The notes: a model not told the origin generated them from the sequence alone. A stretch of DNA of 5,521 bases from Oscillibacter sp. (GCA_017380995.1 JAFOCY010000198.1:1-5521); one strand, 5' to 3'; counted from the first letter of the stretch, positions 1-5,256 are shown. Numbers and translations: made by a program.

Positions 1-1283
1 ACCACATCGCCTTCTTCTGCACAGTTTTGTGCAATGGCCAGAGCCTCCTGATAGTCGTTCACATCCAGGATCTCCAGGCCCTCATAGTTTTCCGCGTGCT
101 CCACTGCATCCCGGATGACCCCGGCAGTGGCACCGCAGAGCAGCAGCAGCTTCACATGATCATTGATGACGGGACCAACACTGTCATAGGGAATTCCCTT
201 ATTTTTTCCGCCGGCAATGAGGATGACCTTTTGCGCAAAGGAACGAAGTCCTGCTATGGTGCGGTCCGGGCTGGTCGCGATGGAGTCATTATAATACCGG
301 ACTCCATGGAGGGTACGCACCAGCTCGATGCGGTGCTCTACGCCATTGAAGGTTCTGGCAACGGTCCGGATGACCTCGTCCGGTACCAGATCCTCTACAG
401 CCGCGATGGCCGCCATATAATTCTCCACATTATGAACACCAGGAAGACAGATATCCGAAGTTTTCAGAATCTCCCGCTCCACTCCGTTTTTCCGGAAAAA
501 AATAGCATCTTCCCGCAGAAACACGCCCTCTTCCACTTCTCCCTTCCGGGAGAACAGACGCACCCCGCCCTTGGCGCGCTTTGACTGCCCACGGGTAATA
601 TCATTATCCTGATTAAAAACAGCAATATCCTGAGAATTCTGGTGTGTAAAGATATTCTCCTTTGCAGCAATATACTCCGCAAAGTCCTTGTGGACATCCA
701 AATGATTCGGTGCCAGATTGGTCATAACGGCGATGTAGGGGCTCTTGGTCATAGTCAAAAGCTGGAAAGAGCTCAGCTCCAGCACCACCAGGTCGCTCTC
801 CCGCATTTCCCCTGCTTCCGCCAGCAGCGGGTGCCCGATATTGCCGCCGAGATAGACCGTCCTCCCTGCCTCACGCAGCATCTCGGCAATGATACTGGAG
901 GTGGTCGTCTTTCCATCGCTGCCGGTCACAGCAATGATCGGACAAGGACAAACAGAGAAAAAGGCCTCCATCTCGCTGGTGAGGCGGCTACCGCCCCGGA
1001 CGGCCTTTTGCAGCTGCGGAAGGTCCGGGCGCATACCCGGCGTGCGGAAAATCATGTCCTGATCCAGATCCTCCAGATACCCTTCCCCCAACTGAAGATT
1101 GCATCCCTGGGCCTCCAATCGATCTGCCAGTTCTCCAAGGGCGCTTCGGTCCTTTCGGTCACAGGCCGTGACGGCAATGCCGCGGGAAAGCAGCAGCTCG
1201 ATCAAAGGCCTGTTGGAAACACCGATACCGATAACAGCCACGCTCTTCCCTTTCAGGGAATCAAAATATTCCTCAAATTTCAT
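1..1283 (-). CDS. murD: UDP-N-acetylmuramoylalanine--D-glutamate ligase, C-terminus cut by window edge
   Basis: MurD is the cytoplasmic ligase that adds D-glutamate to UDP-MurNAc-L-Ala with ATP during peptidoglycan precursor synthesis. I translated the minus strand from the ATG at 1283 and got 427 residues without a stop; about 25-30 are probably missing, since the family is about 450 long. Visible features are an N-terminal Rossmann-like nucleotide fold (SVAVIGIGVSN, residues 14-24), the ATP P-loop GSDGKTTT (121-128), GGNIG (146-150), LELSSFQL (169-176), NHLDVH (193-198), the AAK at 206-208 matching the carbamylated lysine, HNVEN (284-288), EHR (316-318), NDSIATSP (332-339) and GGKNKG (358-363). 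An AAGGAG ribosome binding site lies at 1293-1298, 9 nt before the ATG, and a promoter lies just upstream. Many family members have NDSKATN where this one has NDSIATS; I take this as a lineage variant. The C-terminal part of the ligase domain is outside the window. Confidence 0.96.
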   Translation of the reverse strand, partial: MKFEEYFDSLKGKSVAVIGIGVSNRPLIELLLSRGIAVTACDRKDRSALGELADRLEAQGCNLQLGEGYLEDLDQDMIFRTPGMRPDLPQLQKAVRGGSRLTSEMEAFFSVCPCPIIAVTGSDGKTTTSSIIAEMLREAGRTVYLGGNIGHPLLAEAGEMRESDLVVLELSSFQLLTMTKSPYIAVMTNLAPNHLDVHKDFAEYIAAKENIFTHQNSQDIAVFNQDNDITRGQSKRAKGGVRLFSRKGEVEEGVFLREDAIFFRKNGVEREILKTSDICLPGVHNVENYMAAIAAVEDLVPDEVIRTVARTFNGVEHRIELVRTLHGVRYYNDSIATSPDRTIAGLRSFAQKVILIAGGKNKGIPYDSVGPVINDHVKLLLLCGATAGVIRDAVEHAENYEGLEILDVNDYQEALAIAQNCAEEGDV

Positions 1284-1322
1284 CGGGTCTCACTCCTTGA
1301 TGAGGATAATATATTCTTTGTC

Positions 1323-1351
1323 ATTATACCGCCTGAGGGCAAAAATTACAA
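1323..1351 (-). promoter_or_regulatory. sigma-A-type promoter of murD
   Basis: Read on the minus strand, a -35 box TTGTAA (1351-1346) and a perfect -10 box TATAAT (1328-1323) are separated by exactly 17 nt. Transcription would start near 1316, giving a leader of about 33 nt that contains the AAGGAG of murD. It shows that murD can be transcribed from here independently of any upstream cell-wall gene. Confidence 0.75.
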
Positions 1352-1373
1352 CGCCGCAGAAGAAATTTCCGCG

Positions 1374-1402
1374 TTGACAATCCGTCATTCTTCCTGTACA
1401 AT
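1374..1402 (+). promoter_or_regulatory. strong sigma-A promoter of rnpB
   Basis: A consensus -35 box TTGACA (1374-1379) and a -10 box TACAAT (1397-1402) lie exactly 17 nt apart. The predicted start, 7 nt after the -10, falls at about 1409. That is the first base of the P1 helix of the RNase P RNA, so the promoter and the RNA end support each other. Such a strong promoter fits a constitutive stable RNA. Confidence 0.88.
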
Positions 1403-1408
1403 ACTTCT

Positions 1409-1772
1409 GCGAGTAAAACAGACAGTCGCGTGGACAGGCCGAAAGGCCGTTCATGAGGAAAGTCCGGGCTCCATAGGGCAAGGATAACGGGTAACGCCCG
1501 CCGAAGGCGACTTCAGGAAAAGTGCAACAGAGATATACCGCTTATCGTTTACCGGTCCTGCCAGTGGATGGTAAGTAAGGGTGGAAAGGCGAGGTAAGAG
1601 CTCACCCGACGGCTCGAGAGTGTCCGTCGCTGTAAACTCTATCCGGAGCAACACCGGTATGGGAGCATTAGGCTGGCCCGGCCGCTCCCGGGGTGGCTTG
1701 AGCGCACCGGCAACGATGCGCCTAGATAGATGACTGTCAGATACAGAACCCGGCTTATAGTTTTACTCGTGC
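1409..1772 (+). ncRNA. rnpB: RNase P RNA, bacterial class A
   Basis: This is the catalytic RNA of ribonuclease P, which trims the 5' leaders of pre-tRNAs together with the RnpA protein. The ends pair as helix P1: CGAGTAAAAC (1410-1419) with GTTTTACTCG (1760-1769). The universal core elements are present: GAGGAAAGTCCGGGCTCC on the 5' side (1454-1471), which forms the 5' part of P4; AAGTGCAACAGAGATATACC (1520-1539); AGGGTGGAAAGGCGAGGTAA (1578-1597); CCTAGATAGATGACTGTC (1721-1738); and ACAGAACCCGGCTTATAG (1743-1760), which closes P4. GGGGTGGCTTGAGC (1690-1703) carries the GGU that pairs with the tRNA CCA end. The layout follows class A rather than the Bacillus class B type. The length of about 363 nt is normal. 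I placed the ends by P1 pairing and by the promoter, so they may be off by a few bases. Confidence 0.97.
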
Positions 1773-1778
1773 AAATAT

Positions 1779-1818
1779 GAGGAGGACAGCGCAATACGCT
1801 GTCCTCCTCTTCTCTTTT
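1779..1818 (+). terminator. intrinsic terminator of rnpB
   Basis: A perfect 13-bp stem, GAGGAGGACAGCG (1779-1791) against CGCTGTCCTCCTC (1797-1809), has a 5-nt loop and is followed by the T-rich tail TTCTCTTTT (1810-1818). It starts 7 nt after the end of the RNase P RNA. Confidence 0.92.
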
Positions 1819-1832
1819 ACGCTCTTTGTGGC

Positions 1833-1929
1833 TCAGCGTTCCCAGACGCAGATGAGCTGCTCCTTAAATTCCTCGGGGATATCCTCCACATAGGTGGGTC
1901 GGATAGTGCCAGTGGTGTTCTTTTGTCAT
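1833..1929 (-). pseudogene. broken mini-ORF of about 31 codons, unknown
   Basis: On the minus strand an open frame from 1925 to the TGA at 1833-1835 encodes 30 residues, including RPTYVEDIPEEFKEQL and ending in VWER. It has no start codon of its own. An ATG at 1929-1927 with an AGGTGAG ribosome binding site just upstream lies in the neighbouring frame. Removing one A from the AAAA run right after that ATG would join them into a 31-codon ORF starting MTKNTTG. The composition looks like real protein sequence, rich in acidic residues with a plausible helix. This may be a frameshifted small gene, a remnant of a larger one, or a sequencing error in the A run. I do not recognise the family. The in-frame alternative from the ATG stops after about 21 codons. 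Confidence 0.35.
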
Positions 1930-2010
1930 GCTCTCACCTCGCATTCACGATATCCTTCTTTCCTGTCAAAATAACCGACCAGCGATAGAATCGGTCGTTT
2001 TCGTCCCCTG

Positions 2011-2038
2011 ATTGAACAAAGCAAAAGTTTTGTTCAAT
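2011..2038. repeat. perfect 10-bp inverted repeat
   Basis: ATTGAACAAA (2011-2020) and TTTGTTCAAT (2029-2038) are exact reverse complements separated by 8 nt. There is no T-run on either side, so it is a poor intrinsic terminator. It could be a protein-binding operator, the end of a decayed element or a chance AT-rich hairpin. No gene start lies close enough to assign it to one. Confidence 0.5.
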
Positions 2039-2047
2039 TATAGAGTC

Positions 2048-2082
2048 AAAAAATAACGGGCCGGCTATACCGTCCCGCTATT
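2048..2082 (-). terminator. intrinsic terminator after the yebC-like fragment
   Basis: In the minus-strand RNA, bases 2082-2070 pair with 2064-2052 in a 13-bp stem with one G-U pair and one A-G mismatch around a 5-nt loop. The stem runs straight into a U-tract (2053-2048). It lies 12 nt beyond the stop codon of the decayed yebC 3' end. The intact yebC likewise has a terminator a few nt past its stop. Confidence 0.65.
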
Positions 2083-2093
2083 CGTTACCGAAT

Positions 2094-2134
2094 TCAGTTC
2101 TCTTCCCAGTTGGCCAGACATTCTGGACGTCATT
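2094..2134 (-). pseudogene. decayed fragment duplicating the 3' end of yebC
   Basis: Bases 2100-2134 match the end of the intact yebC gene (2729-2764) in the same orientation: 30 of 35 aligned positions are identical, with one single-base gap. The minus-strand reading gives DVQNVW, a one-base deletion, then NWEEN and a TGA at 2096-2094. The intact protein ends DDVQNVWHNWEE. Four of the five substitutions are transitions, and two are at third codon positions, as in sequence that once coded. Upstream of 2134 the similarity fades quickly, so no more of the gene is recognisable. Either this is the original 3' end left behind after integration at yebC, or it is the end of an old second copy. Confidence 0.7.
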
Positions 2135-2312
2135 ATGCTTAGAACGAAGTCTCCAGTATGGAAATTCAGAAATTCATTGAAAATCAAGCGTTTTCAACAC
2201 TTACGTCTTCCCCAAGTCGCTAATTTTGTCCTGTTGCATGTTGCAATTCAAGTCTCTTGCGAACACAGAAATAAAATCCTTTTTTATTTGAGAGATAAAG
2301 CGTTTTATCTTT

Positions 2313-2519
2313 TTAGAGGGGCAAACCCAGAAGCCACAATACAATCCCAGAAACTATCGGAAACAACAAAGCCAATCCAACAATAATAGCTAAAAGATAT
2401 TTCCATATTTTTATTTCTTGACCACGTTTTTTCTTGTCAAAGTAGTCATAGATTGCTACAGTAATGATGAAAAAACCAATGAAAGTAGAAATCCAAATTC
2501 CCATCCAGTTTTCGCCCAT
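2313..2519 (-). CDS. small two-helix membrane protein, function unknown
   Basis: This 68-residue protein has two clear hydrophobic helices: about residues 7-25 (IWISTFIGFFIITVAIYDY) and 41-66 (YLLAIIVGLALLFPIVSGIV and onward). They are joined by a basic turn, DKKKRGQEIKIWK (28-40), that should lie on the cytoplasmic side, so both ends would face outward. There is no signal peptide or catalytic motif. I chose the ATG at 2519 because AAGGGGG (2534-2528) lies 8 nt before it; a TTG 21 nt further upstream would sit within or ahead of that site. The coding sequence is much more AT-rich than the operon beside it, which suggests a different origin. A weak AT-rich hairpin (2293-2299 with 2304-2310) follows the stop. 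Upstream are a hairpin terminator at 2551-2579 and a promoter at 2658-2686, so expression probably depends on read-through. I do not recognise the family. Confidence 0.72.
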   Translation of the reverse strand: MGENWMGIWISTFIGFFIITVAIYDYFDKKKRGQEIKIWKYLLAIIVGLALLFPIVSGIVLWLLGLPL

Positions 2520-2550
2520 AAATCTGACCCCCTTACCCAATCTAAATCAT

Positions 2551-2579
2551 AAAAAGGAGCGGGATTTCTCCCGCTCCTT
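2551..2579 (-). terminator. intrinsic terminator or attenuator ahead of the membrane gene
   Basis: Minus-strand RNA folds as an 11-bp perfect stem, AAGGAGCGGGA (2579-2569) with TCCCGCTCCTT (2564-2554), capped by a GAAA tetraloop (2568-2565) and running into UUUUU (2555-2551). It stands about 30 nt before the ATG of the small membrane protein gene and about 70 nt after a promoter start, so it can end a short RNA or act as an attenuator. Confidence 0.85.
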
Positions 2580-2651
2580 CAAGCATTTATGCCGTCTGTT
2601 GCGAAAGAGTTTCTGCCGCAAGGCGGATATTATTGAAAACACTGTTTATTT
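2551..2651 (-). ncRNA. candidate structured small RNA or leader of about 100 nt
   Basis: The stretch is delimited on the minus strand by a consensus promoter (start near 2651) and a strong intrinsic terminator ending at 2551. Its middle can fold: TTGCG (2621-2617) with CGCAA (2603-2599), flanked by CCG (2626-2624) with CGG (2594-2592), with a further AAA/UUU pairing inside. Bases 2626-2620 (CCGCCTT) can alternatively pair with AAGG and CGG in the terminator's 5' arm (2579-2571), which would break the terminator. No convincing ORF lies inside; a 14-codon frame lacks a ribosome binding site. It matches no RNA family I know. Promoter and terminator are direct sequence calls; the RNA itself is inferred. 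Confidence 0.45.
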
Positions 2652-2657
2652 GTATTC

Positions 2658-2686
2658 ATTATAGCATTGCGTCAGGCTCCTGTAAA
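2658..2686 (-). promoter_or_regulatory. sigma-A promoter between yebC and the small membrane gene
   Basis: On the minus strand, TTTACA (2686-2681) and a perfect TATAAT (2663-2658) lie exactly 17 nt apart. The -35 box begins 3 nt beyond the stem of the yebC terminator, so a new transcript is started immediately after the operon ends. The start should fall near 2651. Confidence 0.8.
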
Positions 2687-2688
2687 GG

Positions 2689-2719
2689 AAAAGAGACCGG
2701 AAAGCCTCCGGTCTCTTTT
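2689..2719 (-). terminator. intrinsic terminator of the yebC operon
   Basis: A perfect 12-bp stem, AAAAGAGACCGG with CCGGTCTCTTTT (2689-2700 with 2708-2719), has a 7-nt loop and lies 6 nt past the yebC stop codon. On the minus strand the 3' arm ends in TTTT and continues CCTTTA, a moderate U-tract. Confidence 0.85.
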
Positions 2720-2725
2720 GTTGAA

Positions 2726-3463
2726 TTACTCTTCCCAGTTGTGCCAGACGTTCTGCACATCGTCAGAATCTTCCAGCATATCAATGAGCTTGTTCATGTT
2801 CTTCAGATCGCCCTCGTCAGAGAGAGTGATATAGTTCTGAGGAACCATTTCCACCTGGGCGCTGGCAAAGGTATAGCCCTTGCCTTCCAGAGCCTTGACC
2901 ACATCGTTGAAGGCATCGGGATCGGTGGTGATGGTGAAGCAGCCCTCTTCAGGCTCGAAATCCTCAACACCGGCGCAGTCCATAGCGTCCATCATGACGG
3001 TCTCTTCATCCAGCTCAGCATCCTCATCCGCGATGACGATGACGCCCTTCTTATCGAAGGACCAGGACACGCAGCCCTGAGCGCCCATGGAGCCGTTGCA
3101 CTTGGAGAAAGCGTGACGGACCTCGGGTGCGGTACGCTGACGGTTGTCGGTCAGAGCCTCCACGATAACGGCAACGCCGCCGGGGCCGTAACCTTCGTAA
3201 GTAACAGCCTCGAAGTTCTCGGTGCTTCCGGCGCCCAGAGCCTTATCGATGGTACGCTTGATGTTATCGTTGGGCATATTGGCAGCCTTGGCCTTGGCGA
3301 TAACGGTAGCCAGGCGGGAGTTGTTGGCAGGATCGCCGGAACCGCCGCCTTCCTTCACGGCCACGATGATCTCCTTGGCGATCTTGGTGAAAATCGCACT
3401 GCGCTTTGCGTCAGCAGCGCCCTTGGTCTTCTGAATATTATGCCATTTGGAATGTCCGGACAT
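2726..3463 (-). CDS. yebC: YebC/TACO1 family translation (formerly transcription) regulator
   Basis: The 245-residue protein has the normal family length and its hallmark N-terminus, MSGHSKWHNIQKTKGAADAK, then RSAIFTKIAKEI (to residue 32) and NMPNDNIKRTIDKA. The acidic C-terminal part ends in DDVQNVWHNWEE. Bacterial members were long annotated as transcription regulators. Work on mitochondrial TACO1 and bacterial YebC points to a ribosome-associated role in translating difficult stretches such as polyproline; which role applies here is inference. The start is fixed by the conserved MSGHSKW and an AAGGAG site (3479-3474). That site includes the TAA stop of the upstream nif3 gene, leaving only 14 nt between stop and ATG, so the two are probably translationally coupled. 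It is the last gene of the operon and has its own terminator. A decayed copy of its 3' end lies at 2094-2134. Confidence 0.96.
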   Translation of the reverse strand: MSGHSKWHNIQKTKGAADAKRSAIFTKIAKEIIVAVKEGGGSGDPANNSRLATVIAKAKAANMPNDNIKRTIDKALGAGSTENFEAVTYEGYGPGGVAVIVEALTDNRQRTAPEVRHAFSKCNGSMGAQGCVSWSFDKKGVIVIADEDAELDEETVMMDAMDCAGVEDFEPEEGCFTITTDPDAFNDVVKALEGKGYTFASAQVEMVPQNYITLSDEGDLKNMNKLIDMLEDSDDVQNVWHNWEE

Positions 3464-3477
3464 GGTAATTTATCTCC

Positions 3478-4248
3478 TTACACGTAATATTGAATGACTT
3501 CCCTATGGGAAGCAGATTTTTCAGCGGTCAGTTCAGGGAACTGAGCCGTTATATACTGGATCAGCACCTCACAAACGGGATCTTCCGTGGGAAAATGACC
3601 GGCATCCACGAGGTTGATGTCCCTGGCGTCCAGGAACTGGTGGTATTTCAAATCAGCAGTCACAAAGGTGTCGCATCCGGCACGGAGGACTTCTTCCTCA
3701 TAATCACCGCAGGTACCGCCACCGACAGCTACCTTAAAAACACACTTTCCGGCGTCGGAATACCGCACACCGTTGCAGCCAAGGGCATCCTTCACAAAGG
3801 CTGCAAAGTCCCGCAGCGTCATGGGCTGGGGCAGGCAGCCGGTACGGATAAGGCCGTTTTCCATCATTTCCACGTTTTCAAGGCCCAAACGCTCTGCCAG
3901 CCGGTCATTGACGCCGCCGGAAGCAACATCCAGGTTGGTATGCATACAGATCGCGGAAATGTTATTCCGGATCAGTTTAGTGAGGATACGGCCCTTAAGC
4001 GTATCACAGCGAACAGACTGCACAGGTGTCCAGTTGCTGTTGATCACCGGATGGTGCGCTATGATCAGATCACAGCCCTTTTCAATGGCCTCGTCCACCA
4101 CAGACTCCGTAATGTCCAGGGCTACCAGGGCACGCTTCACTTCCTCTTCCGGATCTCCTACCAGATGGCCCACATTATCTCCGTGCATCATACCGTCCTT
4201 AGGGGCCAGGTCATAGAGAGCCTGCTCGATCTCACGGACAGTTTGCAT
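3478..4248 (-). CDS. Nif3-like dinuclear metal center protein (YbgI/YqfO family)
   Basis: A 256-residue Nif3 family protein, often labelled 'GTP cyclohydrolase 1 type 2 homolog' although its physiological reaction is not settled. The expected dimetal ligands are visible: His65 and His66 in LIIAHHPV, His103 and Asp107 in CMHTNLDVASGG, and His218 and Glu222 in DAGHFPTED. VAVGGGTCGD (173-182) and TADLKYHQFLDA (197-208) are also typical. The length matches the short YbgI-like form, so the extra PII-like domain found in the longer YqfO-type proteins is absent. The ATG at 4248 has an AGGAG site (4260-4256) 7 nt upstream and overlaps the end of trmK by 17 nt. A trmK-nif3 pair is a common arrangement in Firmicutes, which supports both assignments. 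It is co-transcribed with yebC downstream. Confidence 0.94.
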   Translation of the reverse strand: MQTVREIEQALYDLAPKDGMMHGDNVGHLVGDPEEEVKRALVALDITESVVDEAIEKGCDLIIAHHPVINSNWTPVQSVRCDTLKGRILTKLIRNNISAICMHTNLDVASGGVNDRLAERLGLENVEMMENGLIRTGCLPQPMTLRDFAAFVKDALGCNGVRYSDAGKCVFKVAVGGGTCGDYEEEVLRAGCDTFVTADLKYHQFLDARDINLVDAGHFPTEDPVCEVLIQYITAQFPELTAEKSASHREVIQYYV

Positions 4249-4930
4249 GGCGCCACTCCTCTCTCATTTCCATCAGTGCGGTAATGGTATCCCGCACCGC
4301 ATCCGCCTTTGCGGGATCCGCCGAGTGGGAAAGTCCCACAACAGCACCCTGCAGCCGAATGATCTTTTCGATGATATACCGGTCTCCCAAGGGGTCGTAG
4401 AGCAATTTCGCGCCACCATGAAGCTGACCCAAAGTCAACTCCATCTCCCCTGCTTGAACCTCCATCACCGGATAAATGGTACCCCGGTCCCGCACCAAAG
4501 CTTCCCGGGTGATCACATAGTCGTTTTCCATCAGAAAGCGACGCAGTTGAGCCGAGCGGGTCATGGGCTGGAGAAGCAGGGTATGCTTTCCATCCTTGGT
4601 CCAGGGAGCGGCGGAAAGAATGGCCGCAATGGTCTCCCCTCCCATCCCGGCGATGGCTACGGTATCTACTTCATCGCCCCGGATATCTGCCAGGCCGTTA
4701 CATAAGCGGTAATCGATATTCTCCGCGCCGTAAGTACTTCCGGTCTGGCGGGCCCGTTCCAGAGGACCTTTTCGAAGATCGCTGGCAATGGCGCAACTCA
4801 CGCGGCCATGGAGTGAAAGCCACACCGGGAGGTATGCGTGGTCTGTGCCAACATCAGCGAGCCGTGCCCCCTGGGGGACCCAATCGGCCAGAAGCTGAAG
4901 CCGGGGCGTCAATTCCAGATGTTTTGCCAT
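4232..4930 (-). CDS. trmK: tRNA (adenine(22)-N(1))-methyltransferase TrmK
   Basis: TrmK uses S-adenosylmethionine to methylate N1 of adenine 22 in the tRNA D-loop region. The 232-residue protein has the SAM-binding motif ADVGTDHAYLP (25-35), the second-strand acidic motif ASD (49-51), the family signature VAIAGMGGETI (91-101) and LLLQPM (118-123) followed by LRRFL. A helical C-terminal part (about 185-228) matches the coiled-coil tail of the family. The frame is open up to 4984, but I chose the ATG at 4930 because GGAGG lies just upstream and MAKHLELTPRLQ is a normal family N-terminus; the 18 extra residues upstream would come from a hairpin. The stop overlaps nif3 by 17 nt. Confidence 0.94.
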   Translation of the reverse strand: MAKHLELTPRLQLLADWVPQGARLADVGTDHAYLPVWLSLHGRVSCAIASDLRKGPLERARQTGSTYGAENIDYRLCNGLADIRGDEVDTVAIAGMGGETIAAILSAAPWTKDGKHTLLLQPMTRSAQLRRFLMENDYVITREALVRDRGTIYPVMEVQAGEMELTLGQLHGGAKLLYDPLGDRYIIEKIIRLQGAVVGLSHSADPAKADAVRDTITALMEMREEWRHANCP

Positions 4931-4952
4931 GGTGCCTCCGTTTTCGCTTTCT

Positions 4953-4982
4953 GGACGCATACAGCCCAAGCCGTATGCGTCC
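4953..4982 (-). repeat. 13-bp hairpin without U-tract between DUF1858 gene and trmK
   Basis: GGACGCATAC (4953-4962) and GTATGCGTCC (4973-4982) are exact reverse complements. In the minus-strand RNA three more pairs (one G-U) extend the stem to 13 bp around a UUGG loop. No U-run follows in the direction of transcription, so it is unlikely to be a full intrinsic terminator. It could be a processing or stability element that sets different transcript levels for the genes on each side. Confidence 0.65.
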
Positions 4983-4993
4983 ATCGCAATTCA

Positions 4994-5200
4994 TTAGATC
5001 TCCTTGTTGGCCTCTTCGTTCACCAGCTCCAGGAGCTTGTCAACGTCAACGCCGTGGACCATGCAGGCCTGCTCCACGGTCTCGCCGCGGGAAGAGGGGC
5101 AGCCCAGGCAGTGCATACCGATGGAGAAGAAGATGGGAGCAGTCTGGGGGGCGATATCCAGGATTTCGCCAATAATGGTGTCCTTGGTGATCTCGATCAT
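4994..5200 (-). CDS. DUF1858 domain protein (hybrid-cluster-protein-associated redox disulfide type)
   Basis: This 68-residue protein fits the DUF1858 / redox-disulfide small-domain family: ITKDTIIGEILDIAPQTAPI (4-23) leads into FFSIGMHCLGCPSSRGET, followed by VEQACMVHGVDVDKLLELVN. The conserved CxxC is Cys31-Cys34, preceded by His30, and a third cysteine is at 46, as in many members. The family is thought to act in redox chemistry, partly because some members sit beside hybrid cluster proteins; no substrate is established and none is suggested here. The ATG at 5200 has a GGAGG site upstream. It is the first gene of the operon, about 50 nt after the predicted transcript start. The frame ends in a TAA directly followed by TGA, 64 nt before trmK. 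Confidence 0.88.
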   Translation of the reverse strand: MIEITKDTIIGEILDIAPQTAPIFFSIGMHCLGCPSSRGETVEQACMVHGVDVDKLLELVNEEANKEI

Positions 5201-5256
5201 GGTGAGATTCCTCCGTTTATCAGATTCAAAGCATATGCGCAGCTTTATCGCGGGAT

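Larger units (their letters stand above)
1819..2312. other. gene-poor, increasingly AT-rich intergenic islet
   Basis: Between the rnpB terminator and the small membrane gene I see no intact gene. In order, the stretch holds the broken mini-ORF at 1833-1929, an imperfect inverted repeat CGACC/GGTCG (1976-1980 with 1993-1997) followed by TTTT, a perfect 10-bp palindrome at 2011-2038, a minus-strand terminator at 2048-2082, the decayed yebC 3' end at 2094-2134, and about 175 bp of AT-rich sequence without a convincing frame. An 83-codon plus-strand frame at 2135-2386 lacks a ribosome binding site and runs antisense into the membrane gene, so I do not count it. Confidence 0.6.

Noticed and set aside
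27..584. 185-codon open frame on the plus strand
   Set aside because: It lies antisense within murD, whose minus-strand translation shows all Mur ligase motifs. The plus-strand frame has no ribosome binding site and no recognisable domain.
642..1487. 281-codon open frame on the plus strand
   Set aside because: It runs antisense to murD and then through the rnpB promoter and into the RNase P RNA, so it is a shadow frame.
1976..1999. Inverted repeat CGACC/GGTCG followed by TTTT as a plus-strand terminator
   Set aside because: Short, bulged stem with a long loop and no plus-strand transcript to end here, since rnpB already stops at 1818.
2291..2312. AGATAAA/TTTATCT hairpin as terminator of the small membrane gene
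   Set aside because: The stem is only 7 AT-rich pairs and on the minus strand it is followed by A-rich, not U-rich, sequence. At most a weak stop signal.
2135..2386. 83-codon plus-strand frame
   Set aside because: No ribosome binding site, unlikely composition and antisense overlap with the small membrane protein gene, which has a good start site and clean membrane helices.
2633..3487. 284-codon plus-strand frame
   Set aside because: It is antisense to the whole of yebC, a clear family member with a conserved N-terminus. The long open frame is a by-product of yebC codon use.
3490..4284. 264-codon plus-strand frame
   Set aside because: Antisense to nif3, which has all metal-binding motifs in the minus frame.
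4931..4984. Longer N-terminus for TrmK starting at 4984
   Set aside because: The extra 18 residues come from the hairpin region and resemble no TrmK N-terminus. The ATG at 4930 has GGAGG directly upstream.
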